The translations under genes and the position numbers were made by a program. 64,000 nucleotides of DNA from an uncultured Mucilaginibacter sp. (lineage in GTDB: Bacteria > Bacteroidota > Bacteroidia > Sphingobacteriales > Sphingobacteriaceae), in NCBI GenBank assembly GCA_903891475.1, contig CAITEP010000048.1, positions 21,829 through 85,828 of the forward strand, written 5' to 3'. The notes below the pieces were generated by a model that was not told the origin of the DNA, did not search any database, and saw nothing but the letters and a program-made list of their open reading frames with translations. Below, piece after piece: positions 7,376 to 15,910 of this stretch. How positions within the stretch are numbered: the stretch's first letter is position 1; the number at the start of each line of letters is the position of its first letter.

Positions 7376-8710
7376 ATGACATTCATAAAAAAACATATTT
7401 ACATACCTGCAGCCCTTATTCTATTTTCGGCTTGCAAGCCCGATATAAAAACCCCTGCCCTAACCAAGGGTAGCGCTGATTTTTCGAGGTATATTTCTAT
7501 TGGTAATTCACTAACTGCCGGTTATGCCGATGGTGGTTTATACCTAGCTGGTCAACAAGTATCCTACCCAAGCATCATAGCCAACCAAATGAAAAGCGTT
7601 GGTGGAGGAACATTTACACAGCCTTTGTTTGACGCGGCTCAAGCAAATGGCTCTGGCTACTTAACATTAGCTGGTTTAACAAAAACAGGCCTTCCAATTA
7701 CGGCTAATGTAACGTCTAATCTGGCTATTAGAGACTCAATAGTTTTTTTTGGACATAAGACAATCTTATATACAAAATATACTGGTGGAGATATAAACAA
7801 TTTCGGAGTGCCAGGAATAAAGCTTAATGATTTAAATAATCCCTATTATGGAAACTTAAATGGTTTTTTTGAAAGATTATTACCTGGAAATGCACCAGCT
7901 AATACTGCCACCTCTTATCTACAATTTATTACGGCAAAACCATTTACATTCTTCTCTAATTGGTTAGGCAATAATGATGCCCTAGGTTATGCCACATCAG
8001 GTGGCGCCGGTGATTTATTAACTGACACATTAGTATTTAAAAGTTATTACCAACAATTAATAACTGCCCTAACGTCAAATAAGGCAAAAGGAGTAGTTGC
8101 TACCGTGCCAGATGTTACTAGTATACCTTATTTTAATACGGTAACAACTGGAGCTGTTTTAGTCGGAGTTCAACAAGCTCTTCCTCAAGCAAATATTAAG
8201 GCATTATATATAAACGCGTTAAGTTCACCCAGTGCCTCGGGATATTATTCTGCAAGACCAGCCACTTCAAAAGACCTGCTTATTCTTACCTTTAATACCG
8301 GTTTACTTGGGCAACCTGTAGCAGCCGCAGGAGGTCTGCCTTACGGACTTACCCCTTACACGCCTATTGACAATCAATATGTATTGGATCAAAATGAAGT
8401 AATATTAACTCAAACTTATGTAAATTCATTTAACAATACTATAAAATCTGTAGCGGCTTCAAACGGTCTGGCTGTTTTTGATGCTTATACTTTTTTAAAT
8501 AATATTAAGGCCAATGGTTTGTTGGAAGATGGTGTTTCACTAAATTCAAATTATATCAGTGGTGGTATTTTCTCGTTAGATGGTGTGCACCTTACCCCTC
8601 GTGGTTATGCTATTGTAGCCAATGAGTTTATCAAAGCTATTAATAGTAAATATGGTTCAAATATACCGCTAACAAATATTACCAATTATACGGGTGTAAA
8701 ATTCCCATAA
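7376..8710 (+). CDS. SGNH/GDSL-type hydrolase lipoprotein
   Basis: 444 residues. The N-terminus ends in a lipobox (LILFSAC, lipidated Cys about residue 20). Block I is YISIGNSLTAGYADGG with the nucleophile Ser in GNSLT; the FSNWLGNNDALG segment provides the block III Asn and DGVHLTPRGYAIVAN the C-terminal Asp/His pair. Family: esterase or lipase, here anchored to a membrane by lipid. It follows the FadL-like porin with an 18-base gap; this pairing recurs in Bacteroidota and suggests release and uptake of acyl chains (inference). A double hairpin follows it (8778-8845). Confidence 0.9.
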   Translation: MTFIKKHIYIPAALILFSACKPDIKTPALTKGSADFSRYISIGNSLTAGYADGGLYLAGQQVSYPSIIANQMKSVGGGTFTQPLFDAAQANGSGYLTLAGLTKTGLPITANVTSNLAIRDSIVFFGHKTILYTKYTGGDINNFGVPGIKLNDLNNPYYGNLNGFFERLLPGNAPANTATSYLQFITAKPFTFFSNWLGNNDALGYATSGGAGDLLTDTLVFKSYYQQLITALTSNKAKGVVATVPDVTSIPYFNTVTTGAVLVGVQQALPQANIKALYINALSSPSASGYYSARPATSKDLLILTFNTGLLGQPVAAAGGLPYGLTPYTPIDNQYVLDQNEVILTQTYVNSFNNTIKSVAASNGLAVFDAYTFLNNIKANGLLEDGVSLNSNYISGGIFSLDGVHLTPRGYAIVANEFIKAINSKYGSNIPLTNITNYTGVKFP

Positions 8711-8777
8711 GGGTACTTTGGCAATAGTACCATTTAGCAGGTATTATTATTGCGTTTTATACCAAAAAATAACTAAT

Positions 8778-8854
8778 TTAAGCCCATAAAACAGGCTTAA
8801 TAAAGCCTTCAAGGTTCAATTTATTAAATTGAAATTTGAAGGTTTATTTTTTTT
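8778..8854 (+). terminator. Two consecutive hairpins with U-run between SGNH and M61 genes
   Basis: First stem TTAAGCC (8778-8784) / GGCTTAA (8794-8800). Second: CCTTCAA (8806-8812) / TTGAAGG (8836-8842) enclosing TTCAATTTA / TAAATTGAA (8815-8823/8825-8833), followed by a run of eight T (8847-8854). This is an excellent intrinsic terminator for the SGNH gene, but it ends only ten bases before the M61 start codon, so it must also lie in or overlap the M61 leader. Confidence 0.8.
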
Positions 8855-8864
8855 GAAAACCGGC

Positions 8865-10742
8865 ATGAAAAAATTACGATTCACCTCCATCCTCCTATTT
8901 TTTATAGGCACTGCTTTAGCGCAAGAAACCCCTAAGGCTATTTTTTATAAAATTTCTTTCCCCAACGCGACGCACCATGAGGCGGAAATAGAAATGACCA
9001 TCCCTTCCGCACCTGATAAGGATTTTGTTGTAAGGATGAGTCGCTCATCGGCAGGAAGGTACGCCACGCACGAATTTGGTAAAAATGTTTATAACGTAGC
9101 CGCCAAAGAAGTGAATGGAGTCGCCATTGAATTAAAACAAATTGAAGGCGATGCTTATTTGGTTGGTAGCCATACTGGTAGTACTGTAAAAATTACATAT
9201 ACCCTTTATGGAAACTGGACCGATGGCACTTATGCTAGTATAGATGTGAGTCATGCGCACCTGAACATGCCAGCAACTATCATGTGGGCTCCCGGTCAAG
9301 AAAAACGACCTATAAAAGTTGAATTTGATGATTTGGATAAATTTGGTTGGAAGGTAGCAACACAACTTAAAAATGAAGGCGCAAATGTTTTTAGCGCGCC
9401 TGATTTACAATACCTAATGGATAGCCCTACCGAGCTATCGGATTTTAAACAAACTAGTTTTGAAGTAATAAATACAGACGGCAAAAAAGAAAAAATAAAC
9501 CTGACCATACATGCCGATGATGCGCAACCAGTTATTGACAATTTTGGTAAGATGGTGCAAAAAATGGTTCTGGAAGAAAAGGCGGTATTCGGGGAATTAC
9601 CAAGCTATGATTATGGCGAATATACTTTTTTAGATGATGTTTACCCAACTACCTCGGGCGATGGAATGGAACACCGTAACTCAACTTGCATAGTACAACC
9701 AATTGACAAGGTTGCTGGTTATGAAGAAAGGCTGTTAGGCACTTTCTCGCACGAGTATTTTCATAGTTGGAACGTAAAGCGTATCCGTCCGAAGTCATTG
9801 GAGCCTTTTAATTTCGAACATGCCAATATGAGTAGTGAGCTTTGGTTTGCCGAAGGCTTTACCCAATACTATGGCGAATTGATATTGGAGCGTGCAGGTT
9901 TTAGCTCAATGGACGATTATTTGCAAACCATTAGTGGCTTAATAAATTCGGTATTAAATTCTCCAGGAGCGTTAAAATACCCACAAACACAAATGAGTCG
10001 TTATTCGGTTTTTGCCGATGCCGGGGTTTCTATCGACCCAAACAACGATAACAATATTTTTACCAGCTATTACTATTACGGAGGTGCGACCGCTCTTGCG
10101 CTTGATCTTCGCCTGCGCGCTGAATTTAATTTAACATTAGACGATTATATGCGCCAAGTTTGGCTAAGCCGTGGTAAGGTGATGAAACCTTATACAATTC
10201 CTGATTTACAAAACGATTTGGCCAAACTCACTAAAAACAACAAATTCGCCGCTGATTTTTTTACTAAATTCATATACGGGATCGAGAAAAATAATTACGA
10301 AACTTTATTGGCAAAGGCAGGCTTATTGCTTCGCAAAGCGCAAGCTGGTAAGGCTTGGGCAGGGCCATTAAGCAGCGGTGGAAGGCGAGGCAGAGCAGGT
10401 CAGGCCAAAACAGGTGGAGCAGAAGGTATAGCCATATTAACCAGTACCATAATGGGTACACCTATTTATAATGCCGGATTGGATGCTGGCGATATTATTT
10501 TAAGTGTCGACGGTAAAGCGGTGAATGATGAGCAAACTTTTAATGGCGTCATCGCTACTAAAAACGTAGGCGATAAGGTTACCCTTAGCTATAAAAACCG
10601 CACTGGCAACCATGAGGCTTCCATTACCCTTACCGAAAACCTATATTTTGAAGTGGTTACCTATGAAAGTGTTGGAAAAGAAGTTACAAAAGATCAGCAA
10701 GCATTTCGCTCTGCATGGTTATCATCAAAAATAAAACAATAG
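8865..10742 (+). CDS. M61 family metallopeptidase with PDZ domain
   Basis: 625 residues from the ATG at 8865, chosen over an upstream TTG because it begins a good signal peptide (MKKLRFTSILLFFIGTALAQ). After an N-terminal beta domain, the zinc site HEYFH is at residues 296-300 (THSHEYFHSWN context, followed by VKRIRP) with the third ligand Glu330 in FAEGF. A PDZ domain follows (about 525-605; NAGLDAGDIILSVDGK). Family: glycyl aminopeptidase-like, periplasmic. Between catalytic part and PDZ a Gly/Arg/Ala-rich stretch (SSGGRRGRAGQAKTGG) looks like a loose insertion. The M28 peptidase starts 4 bases after the stop, so the two are cotranscribed. Confidence 0.93.
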   Translation: MKKLRFTSILLFFIGTALAQETPKAIFYKISFPNATHHEAEIEMTIPSAPDKDFVVRMSRSSAGRYATHEFGKNVYNVAAKEVNGVAIELKQIEGDAYLVGSHTGSTVKITYTLYGNWTDGTYASIDVSHAHLNMPATIMWAPGQEKRPIKVEFDDLDKFGWKVATQLKNEGANVFSAPDLQYLMDSPTELSDFKQTSFEVINTDGKKEKINLTIHADDAQPVIDNFGKMVQKMVLEEKAVFGELPSYDYGEYTFLDDVYPTTSGDGMEHRNSTCIVQPIDKVAGYEERLLGTFSHEYFHSWNVKRIRPKSLEPFNFEHANMSSELWFAEGFTQYYGELILERAGFSSMDDYLQTISGLINSVLNSPGALKYPQTQMSRYSVFADAGVSIDPNNDNNIFTSYYYYGGATALALDLRLRAEFNLTLDDYMRQVWLSRGKVMKPYTIPDLQNDLAKLTKNNKFAADFFTKFIYGIEKNNYETLLAKAGLLLRKAQAGKAWAGPLSSGGRRGRAGQAKTGGAEGIAILTSTIMGTPIYNAGLDAGDIILSVDGKAVNDEQTFNGVIATKNVGDKVTLSYKNRTGNHEASITLTENLYFEVVTYESVGKEVTKDQQAFRSAWLSSKIKQ

Positions 10743-10746
10743 GGCT

Positions 10747-12045
10747 ATGAAAAAGACAATGTTTTTATTGGTATTGGCAATTATTGGTAAACAAGCTAGT
10801 TGCCAAGATGTAAACAAACAAATAAAAGAAAAAGATGTAACCAGGGTGATTGGCACCCTTGCCGCTGATAACATGCAGGGGCGGGCTACTTTTACTCCAG
10901 GTATTGAAAAAGCGGCCCGATTTATTGAATCGGAATTTAAACATATTGGCTTAAAGCCTATGGTTGGCAACAATGGTTATAGGCAAAATTTTACTTTAAC
11001 ACGTACACGCCCTGTAACTACCCAGATAAGCATCAATGCGAAAGTCATAGCCGCCGATAGTGCTTTTGTGGCTACAAGTGCTACTTCAATCAATATTAAC
11101 CAACTAGCAGATGTTGAAATTATAAACGTTACTCCGGATAAGGATTTTAGGTCGGTTTATAGGAGCCTCATAAATACCAGCAAAAAATTACTGATTATGG
11201 TCGACCCTAAATTCGCATCTTTCTTTAAAAGGTTAAAAGATCGTGCCGAAGCAGGCTCAGTAGCCATGAAAACTAACGACAGTCAGGTTTTGGTTTATGT
11301 TTTGGGTGTATATGCCGATATAAAGGCCTTGCAAGTTACCTATACCGGAAAGGCCGAAGTATTGCCATTGTTCAATATTGCTGGGATTATTCCTGGTACA
11401 ACTAAACCCAATGAGTACGTAATATTCTCGGGTCATTATGACCATTTGGGAATCATTAAACCCATGCAAGGCGATAGTATTGCCAATGGTGCTGATGACG
11501 ACGCGTCGGGCACTACCGCCGTTATTGAGTTGGCCAAGTATTACAAAAAGGCAAAAAATAATACTAGAACTCTGATTTTTGTTGCTTTTACAGCCGAAGA
11601 AATTGGGGAATACGGCTCACAATATTTTGCCACAACCGTACATCCTGACGATGTAGTGGCTATGTTTAATATTGAGATGATAGGTAAAAAATCAAAATTC
11701 GGCGAAAACTCGGCCTTTATAACTGGCTTTGAAAGGTCGGATTTTGGTACCATCCTACAAAAAAACCTTACTGGTACTCCCTTTAAATTTTACCCTGATC
11801 CATATCCCGATCAAAACCTGTTTTATAGGAGCGACAACGCCTCATTAGCAGCCGTTGGGGTGCCAGCTCATACGATATCAACCGACCAGATTGATGTAGA
11901 CAGTTTGTACCATACTGTTAAAGATGAAGTAAGTTCGTTAGATATGGCTAACATTACCGCTACCATTAGGGCTATTGCCTTAAGTGCGCAAACCATCGTT
12001 TCGGGTATCGATACACCTAAAAGGGTGGCAAAGCTAGAAAATTAG
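10747..12045 (+). CDS. M28 family zinc peptidase
   Basis: 432 residues with signal peptide (MKKTMFLLVLAIIGKQASCQ). The two-zinc site is visible: His230 in SGHYDHLG, bridging Asp250 in GADDDASGT, the Glu pair 284-285 in TAEEIGEYGS, and further ligands in NIEMIGK and near the C-terminus (HTISTDQIDVDSLYH). A protease-associated-type insertion lies between about residues 90 and 215. Family: aminopeptidase or glutaminyl cyclase-like hydrolase acting outside the cytoplasm. It pairs with the M61 peptidase before it (4-base gap), probably a small peptide-degradation operon closed by the terminator at 12071-12100. Confidence 0.93.
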   Translation: MKKTMFLLVLAIIGKQASCQDVNKQIKEKDVTRVIGTLAADNMQGRATFTPGIEKAARFIESEFKHIGLKPMVGNNGYRQNFTLTRTRPVTTQISINAKVIAADSAFVATSATSININQLADVEIINVTPDKDFRSVYRSLINTSKKLLIMVDPKFASFFKRLKDRAEAGSVAMKTNDSQVLVYVLGVYADIKALQVTYTGKAEVLPLFNIAGIIPGTTKPNEYVIFSGHYDHLGIIKPMQGDSIANGADDDASGTTAVIELAKYYKKAKNNTRTLIFVAFTAEEIGEYGSQYFATTVHPDDVVAMFNIEMIGKKSKFGENSAFITGFERSDFGTILQKNLTGTPFKFYPDPYPDQNLFYRSDNASLAAVGVPAHTISTDQIDVDSLYHTVKDEVSSLDMANITATIRAIALSAQTIVSGIDTPKRVAKLEN

Positions 12046-12070
12046 GAGAGTTAAAATCAGCCAAAAAATT

Positions 12071-12100
12071 AAAAACCCGCCTTTTTAGGAGCGGGTTTTT
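12071..12100 (+). terminator. Intrinsic terminator, bidirectional
   Basis: AAAAACCCGC (12071-12080) pairs perfectly with GCGGGTTTTT (12091-12100) around a ten-base loop, with T-rich flank. It sits between the convergent M28 gene and pdhB and can end both. Confidence 0.9.
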
Positions 12101-12126
12101 TATTTAGTTTATGATTGATTTCAAAA

Positions 12127-13110
12127 TTATTTGGTAACGTACATAACCTCTTTAACTGCTTTTATAACACGCTCAGGGTTTGGCAAATATTCCTGAATTA
12201 AGGTTGGCGCGTATGGTAAAGGGACGTCGCCACCCATGATGCGTAAAATTGGCGCATCCAAATAGTCAAACGCGTCTTTTTGCACCTTGAAAGCTACCTC
12301 AGTAGCTATGGAGCCTAGGGGCCAGCTTTCTTCCACAATAACCAAACGGTTTGTTTTTTTAACCGAAGCAATTACCGTATCGTAATCAATAGGTCGCACA
12401 GTGCGCAAATCAATTACCTCGGCGCTAATGCCTTCTTTTTCAAGCTCAGCAGCGGCGGCATTTACCACTTTCATAATTTTACCAAAACCTAATAAGGTTA
12501 CATCGGTACCCGGTTTGGTAACTTTTGCCTTGCCAATTTCAATATAATAGGTTTCTTCAGGTACTTCGCCTTTATCGCCATACATCAATTCCGATTCCAT
12601 AAAAATAACCGGGTCGGGATCGAGAATAGCTGATTTTAAAAGTCCCTTGGCATCATATGGGTTTGATGGAACAACTACCTTTAAGCCTGGGCAATTGGCA
12701 TACCAGTTTTCAAAGCATTGGCTATGTTGAGAGCTTAACATACCCGCGTTACCTGTTGGGCCACGGAAAACAATTGGAACCGAAAACTGACCACCACTCA
12801 TCGACATGATTTTAGCCGCGCCATTAATAATTTGGTCGATAGCTACTAATGAGAAGTTAAAAGTCATGAATTCGATAATGGGTTTTAAACCATTCATTGC
12901 CGACCCAATACCTATGCCAGCGAAACCGCACTCAGAGATAGGGGTATCAATTACTCTTTTGGCACCAAATTCGTCAAGCATACCCTGACTAACTTTGTAA
13001 GCACCATTGTATTCGGCAACTTCTTCGCCCATTAAGTATATGCTTTCATCCTTACGCATCTCTTCGGACATCGCTTCACGAAGTGCTTCTCTGAATTGTA
13101 TTTCTCTCAT
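12127..13110 (-). CDS. pdhB: Pyruvate dehydrogenase E1 component, beta subunit
   Basis: 327 residues starting at the ATG at 13110 (MREIQFREALREAMSEEM), which matches the family start; a longer frame to 13152 adds only a non-family leader. Transketolase-type pyrimidine-binding domain with GEEVAEYNGAYKVSQGM and RVIDTPISECGFAGIGIGSAM, then the C-terminal domain (VTLLGFGKIM, VEESWPLGSI). It forms the alpha2-beta2 E1 with PdhA, which is not here, and decarboxylates pyruvate with thiamine diphosphate in the cytoplasm. A branched-chain 2-oxoacid E1 beta is the main alternative; the short length and ISECGF region favour pyruvate. A well-spaced promoter is seen at 13140-13169. Confidence 0.93.
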   Translation of the reverse strand: MREIQFREALREAMSEEMRKDESIYLMGEEVAEYNGAYKVSQGMLDEFGAKRVIDTPISECGFAGIGIGSAMNGLKPIIEFMTFNFSLVAIDQIINGAAKIMSMSGGQFSVPIVFRGPTGNAGMLSSQHSQCFENWYANCPGLKVVVPSNPYDAKGLLKSAILDPDPVIFMESELMYGDKGEVPEETYYIEIGKAKVTKPGTDVTLLGFGKIMKVVNAAAAELEKEGISAEVIDLRTVRPIDYDTVIASVKKTNRLVIVEESWPLGSIATEVAFKVQKDAFDYLDAPILRIMGGDVPLPYAPTLIQEYLPNPERVIKAVKEVMYVTK

Positions 13111-13139
13111 TGTAGTAATTATCTGCTTTTTTGCGAACG

Positions 13140-13169
13140 CAAATATAATCAATGTACTGTTATTTGCAA
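13140..13169 (-). promoter_or_regulatory. Promoter for pdhB
   Basis: On the minus strand TTG (13169-13167), 19 bases, then TATATTTG (13147-13140): both Bacteroidota sigma-factor elements at the preferred spacing. The -7 element is 30 bases before the pdhB start chosen here, supporting the ATG at 13110 over the longer frame, whose start would lie upstream of this promoter's initiation point. Confidence 0.7.
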
Positions 13170-13365
13170 TTGGTGCTATTATTTCAACAAATTATTTACA
13201 CCCTAACCACAAAATAAGGTTATTTTATTGCTTAAATGCGCTTAAATTGGCCGTAAATGAGGGTGCGTATTAAGCTGCTTTATAAAAAATGAATATAAAA
13301 CACAAGTGCAGGCTTCAATTTGCCCGATTGTTTTTATATTAGATACGGTTTTATTACAATTAAAA

Positions 13366-14136
13366 ATGAACGATTCACCCATTATCAAAATTCGAAAACT
13401 TTCAAAATTTTACGGCGATAAACAGGTCTTAAATGAGCTGGAATTGGATATTTACCCCGGACAGGTACTTGGATACATTGGCCCAAATGGTGCTGGCAAA
13501 TCAACCACAGTAAAAATATTGACAGGATTGATTCCCGATTTTGAGGGGGAGGTTTTGGTGGATGGTTTTAACATGGCCGAAAACCCTTTGGCTATTAAAA
13601 AACTAATTGGCTACGTGCCCGAAAATGCGGAGATATATGATGTGCTTAGCCCAATGGAATACCTCGACTTTATTGGTAAGTTGTACAGCATGGAAGACAG
13701 CGTATTGCATGAACGAGCCGAGAAACTTTTAACCGCCTTTGGTTTGCAGGCCAACCTGAACGACCGCATGGATACTTTTTCGAAAGGGATGAAACAAAAA
13801 GTATTGCTGTCGGCAGGGATTATACATAACCCTAAGATTATTATTTTGGACGAACCTTTATCGGGTTTGGATGCTAACGCGGTAATTTTAGTAAAGGAAC
13901 TGATTACCCGCTTAGCCAACGAAGGAAAAACAATATTTTATTGCTCGCATATGATGGATATTGTAGAAAAGGTGGCCGATAGGATTATTTTGATAAACAA
14001 AGGTAGCATTGTTGCAAATGGTACCTTCGAATCATTAAAGCAAAACCACAGCGATACCCTTGAGCGCATATTTTCAAAACTGACTGGGCATGAAGAATCG
14101 GGTAACGAGGCCGAAGCCATTATTAACGCATTTTGA
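13366..14136 (+). CDS. ABC transporter ATP-binding protein
   Basis: 256 residues from ATG 13366 (MNDSPIIKIRKLSKFYGDKQ); the upstream TTG-started extension is not family sequence. Walker A GPNGAGKS (39-46), signature FSKGM (138-142) with the variant FSKGMKQK typical of the CcmA/NatA-like (ABC-2) class, Walker B IIILDEP (158-164), then the H-loop in YCSHMMD. The next gene, overlapping region at 14136/14148, encodes a large membrane protein and is its obvious permease. Family role: export driven by ATP at the cytoplasmic membrane; substrate unknown. Confidence 0.96.
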   Translation: MNDSPIIKIRKLSKFYGDKQVLNELELDIYPGQVLGYIGPNGAGKSTTVKILTGLIPDFEGEVLVDGFNMAENPLAIKKLIGYVPENAEIYDVLSPMEYLDFIGKLYSMEDSVLHERAEKLLTAFGLQANLNDRMDTFSKGMKQKVLLSAGIIHNPKIIILDEPLSGLDANAVILVKELITRLANEGKTIFYCSHMMDIVEKVADRIILINKGSIVANGTFESLKQNHSDTLERIFSKLTGHEESGNEAEAIINAF

Positions 14137-14147
14137 TAAGGCTTAAC

Positions 14148-15839
14148 ATGAATAAGATATTTTTACGCTTTGTTACTTTTTTAAACCCATTGCTCAAAAA
14201 TACAGGTGTAGATACCGAGCAGCTGTATCAGATATTAAAAGTGAAACTTTTGATGGATGAACGCCGACCCAATACAGCATTTGCAGCTCGCCGAAATGCT
14301 AAAAATAATAAGCCGCGAAATCCTGTGGTTGTAGCGCTTTTTTCGGTGTTAATGGGTTGCTTTATCGGCATGGTTTTGTTTATTGATGCTGGGCCATTAA
14401 TTGCCCAAACGCTCTATTTCACCATTTATATGGCTTTTATTGGAATGACCCTCATCTCTGACTTTACCAATGTGTTGATTGATTCAAAGGACCAATTTAT
14501 CCTACTACCTCGCCCGGTGAACGATCGGACCATAGCCATGTCGCGCATCTTCCATATATCTATCTACCTATTGCGCTTAACATTGCCCTTGGCGCTGCCA
14601 GGTATAGTTATGATAGGCTTTATTGATGGCATTTTGGCGGTTCCATTATTTATTGGTCAGTTACTTTTAATTACCTTTTTAGCTGTTTTTTCGGTAAATA
14701 TGGTATACCTATTACTAATGAGAGCGGTAAGTCCGCAAAAGTTTAAAGATATTATCAGCTATTTTCAAATAGGGTTTTCCATTTTAATTTTTGGTACCTA
14801 TTATTTAGTGCCTAGGCTCATCAATGTAAAAGCATTGGCTCATAATGATATTTTATCACATGTTTGGGCATATTTTTTACCACCTGTTTGGGTGGCCGCC
14901 CTTAACGACTTGTTTTTCCACGCGGGTCGTTTATCCGCTATTACCTGGCTGTTCGGAATATTAGGTATTACTATTCCGATAGTGGGTTTGTGGTTTGTGG
15001 CAAAAGTTTTAGCACCAGGCTTTAATAAACGGCTGGCAGTTATTTCAACTTCTGATGTTAGTAGTAAGCCTGTTACAAATTCCAAAAGCACTTCAAAGTT
15101 TAATTTAATTGACGCTATCGGCAGAATTGTATCGCCCGAGCCTATTGAAAACGCGGGTTTTAAAATTACTGCTAAACTAACAGCACGCACGCGCGAATTT
15201 AAAATGAAGGTTTATCCTTCTTTCGCCTACATACCTATATACTTCATTTACTTCGCCATGAATACCAAGGGGGATGATTTAAGCAGTAAGTTTGAGGATT
15301 TGCAAAATAGCCACAGCTATATTTTTTTAATATACATGTGCTCTTTAATTTTAACTACGGTAGCAAGTAATATTACCATGTCGTCCAAGTATAAATCGGC
15401 CTGGGTTTATTATGCCCTTCCAATTGATGAACCTGGTAAAATATTACTTGGAATGTTTAAGGCAATGCTGGTATTTTATTATTTACCCTATTGTTTTGTA
15501 ATAGGGCTGCTCATTATTTCTATTTGGGGTTATCATGCAATAAATGATATGATTTTAGCTATTTTGGTAAGTACAATTTATGGGATGCTATCCGCTTTAT
15601 TTATTATTAAAGGTTTGCCATTTTCAAGGCCCGTTTCAGAAAAGCAAGGTGGAGGCCGAGTAATAATTTCGTTTTTGGTATTATTTTTTATTGGTGGAAT
15701 TGGCTATTTGCACTATTTGATAATGAAATGGGAAACAGCCATTTGGGTAGCCATTATTCCTTTTTTTATAATAAACTGGGTAATGTTCCATTATTACAAA
15801 AAACAAACCTGGGAAAATATCGAGTTGATTGAAGAATAA
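14148..15839 (+). CDS. ABC-2 type transporter permease
   Basis: 563 residues from ATG 14148, 11 bases after the ATPase stop; a TTG five codons earlier is possible. At least ten hydrophobic segments in two blocks (roughly residues 60-290 and 360-555) separated by a hydrophilic stretch around 300-345 (SSKPVTNSKSTSKF). No conserved catalytic motif. The gene order ATPase-permease, and the NatA-like ATPase, point to an ABC-2 type exporter of unknown cargo. Its length, larger than a simple six-span permease, suggests a fused double-size permease acting alone with two ATPase copies (inference). Confidence 0.85.
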   Translation: MNKIFLRFVTFLNPLLKNTGVDTEQLYQILKVKLLMDERRPNTAFAARRNAKNNKPRNPVVVALFSVLMGCFIGMVLFIDAGPLIAQTLYFTIYMAFIGMTLISDFTNVLIDSKDQFILLPRPVNDRTIAMSRIFHISIYLLRLTLPLALPGIVMIGFIDGILAVPLFIGQLLLITFLAVFSVNMVYLLLMRAVSPQKFKDIISYFQIGFSILIFGTYYLVPRLINVKALAHNDILSHVWAYFLPPVWVAALNDLFFHAGRLSAITWLFGILGITIPIVGLWFVAKVLAPGFNKRLAVISTSDVSSKPVTNSKSTSKFNLIDAIGRIVSPEPIENAGFKITAKLTARTREFKMKVYPSFAYIPIYFIYFAMNTKGDDLSSKFEDLQNSHSYIFLIYMCSLILTTVASNITMSSKYKSAWVYYALPIDEPGKILLGMFKAMLVFYYLPYCFVIGLLIISIWGYHAINDMILAILVSTIYGMLSALFIIKGLPFSRPVSEKQGGGRVIISFLVLFFIGGIGYLHYLIMKWETAIWVAIIPFFIINWVMFHYYKKQTWENIELIEE

Positions 15840-15848
15840 GCCGCACTC

Positions 15849-15889
15849 AAAACAAAACCTATTGTTTTATAGCCAATGGGTTTTGTTTT
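15849..15889. terminator. Long-stem bidirectional terminator
   Basis: AAAACAAAACC (15849-15859) pairs with GGTTTTGTTTT (15879-15889), and the stem continues inward with TATTG/CAATG (one G-U pair) to a nine-base loop. It separates the convergent permease and S8 protease genes. Confidence 0.88.
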
Positions 15890-15910
15890 AAATGCGATTT
15901 ATAAATTACA

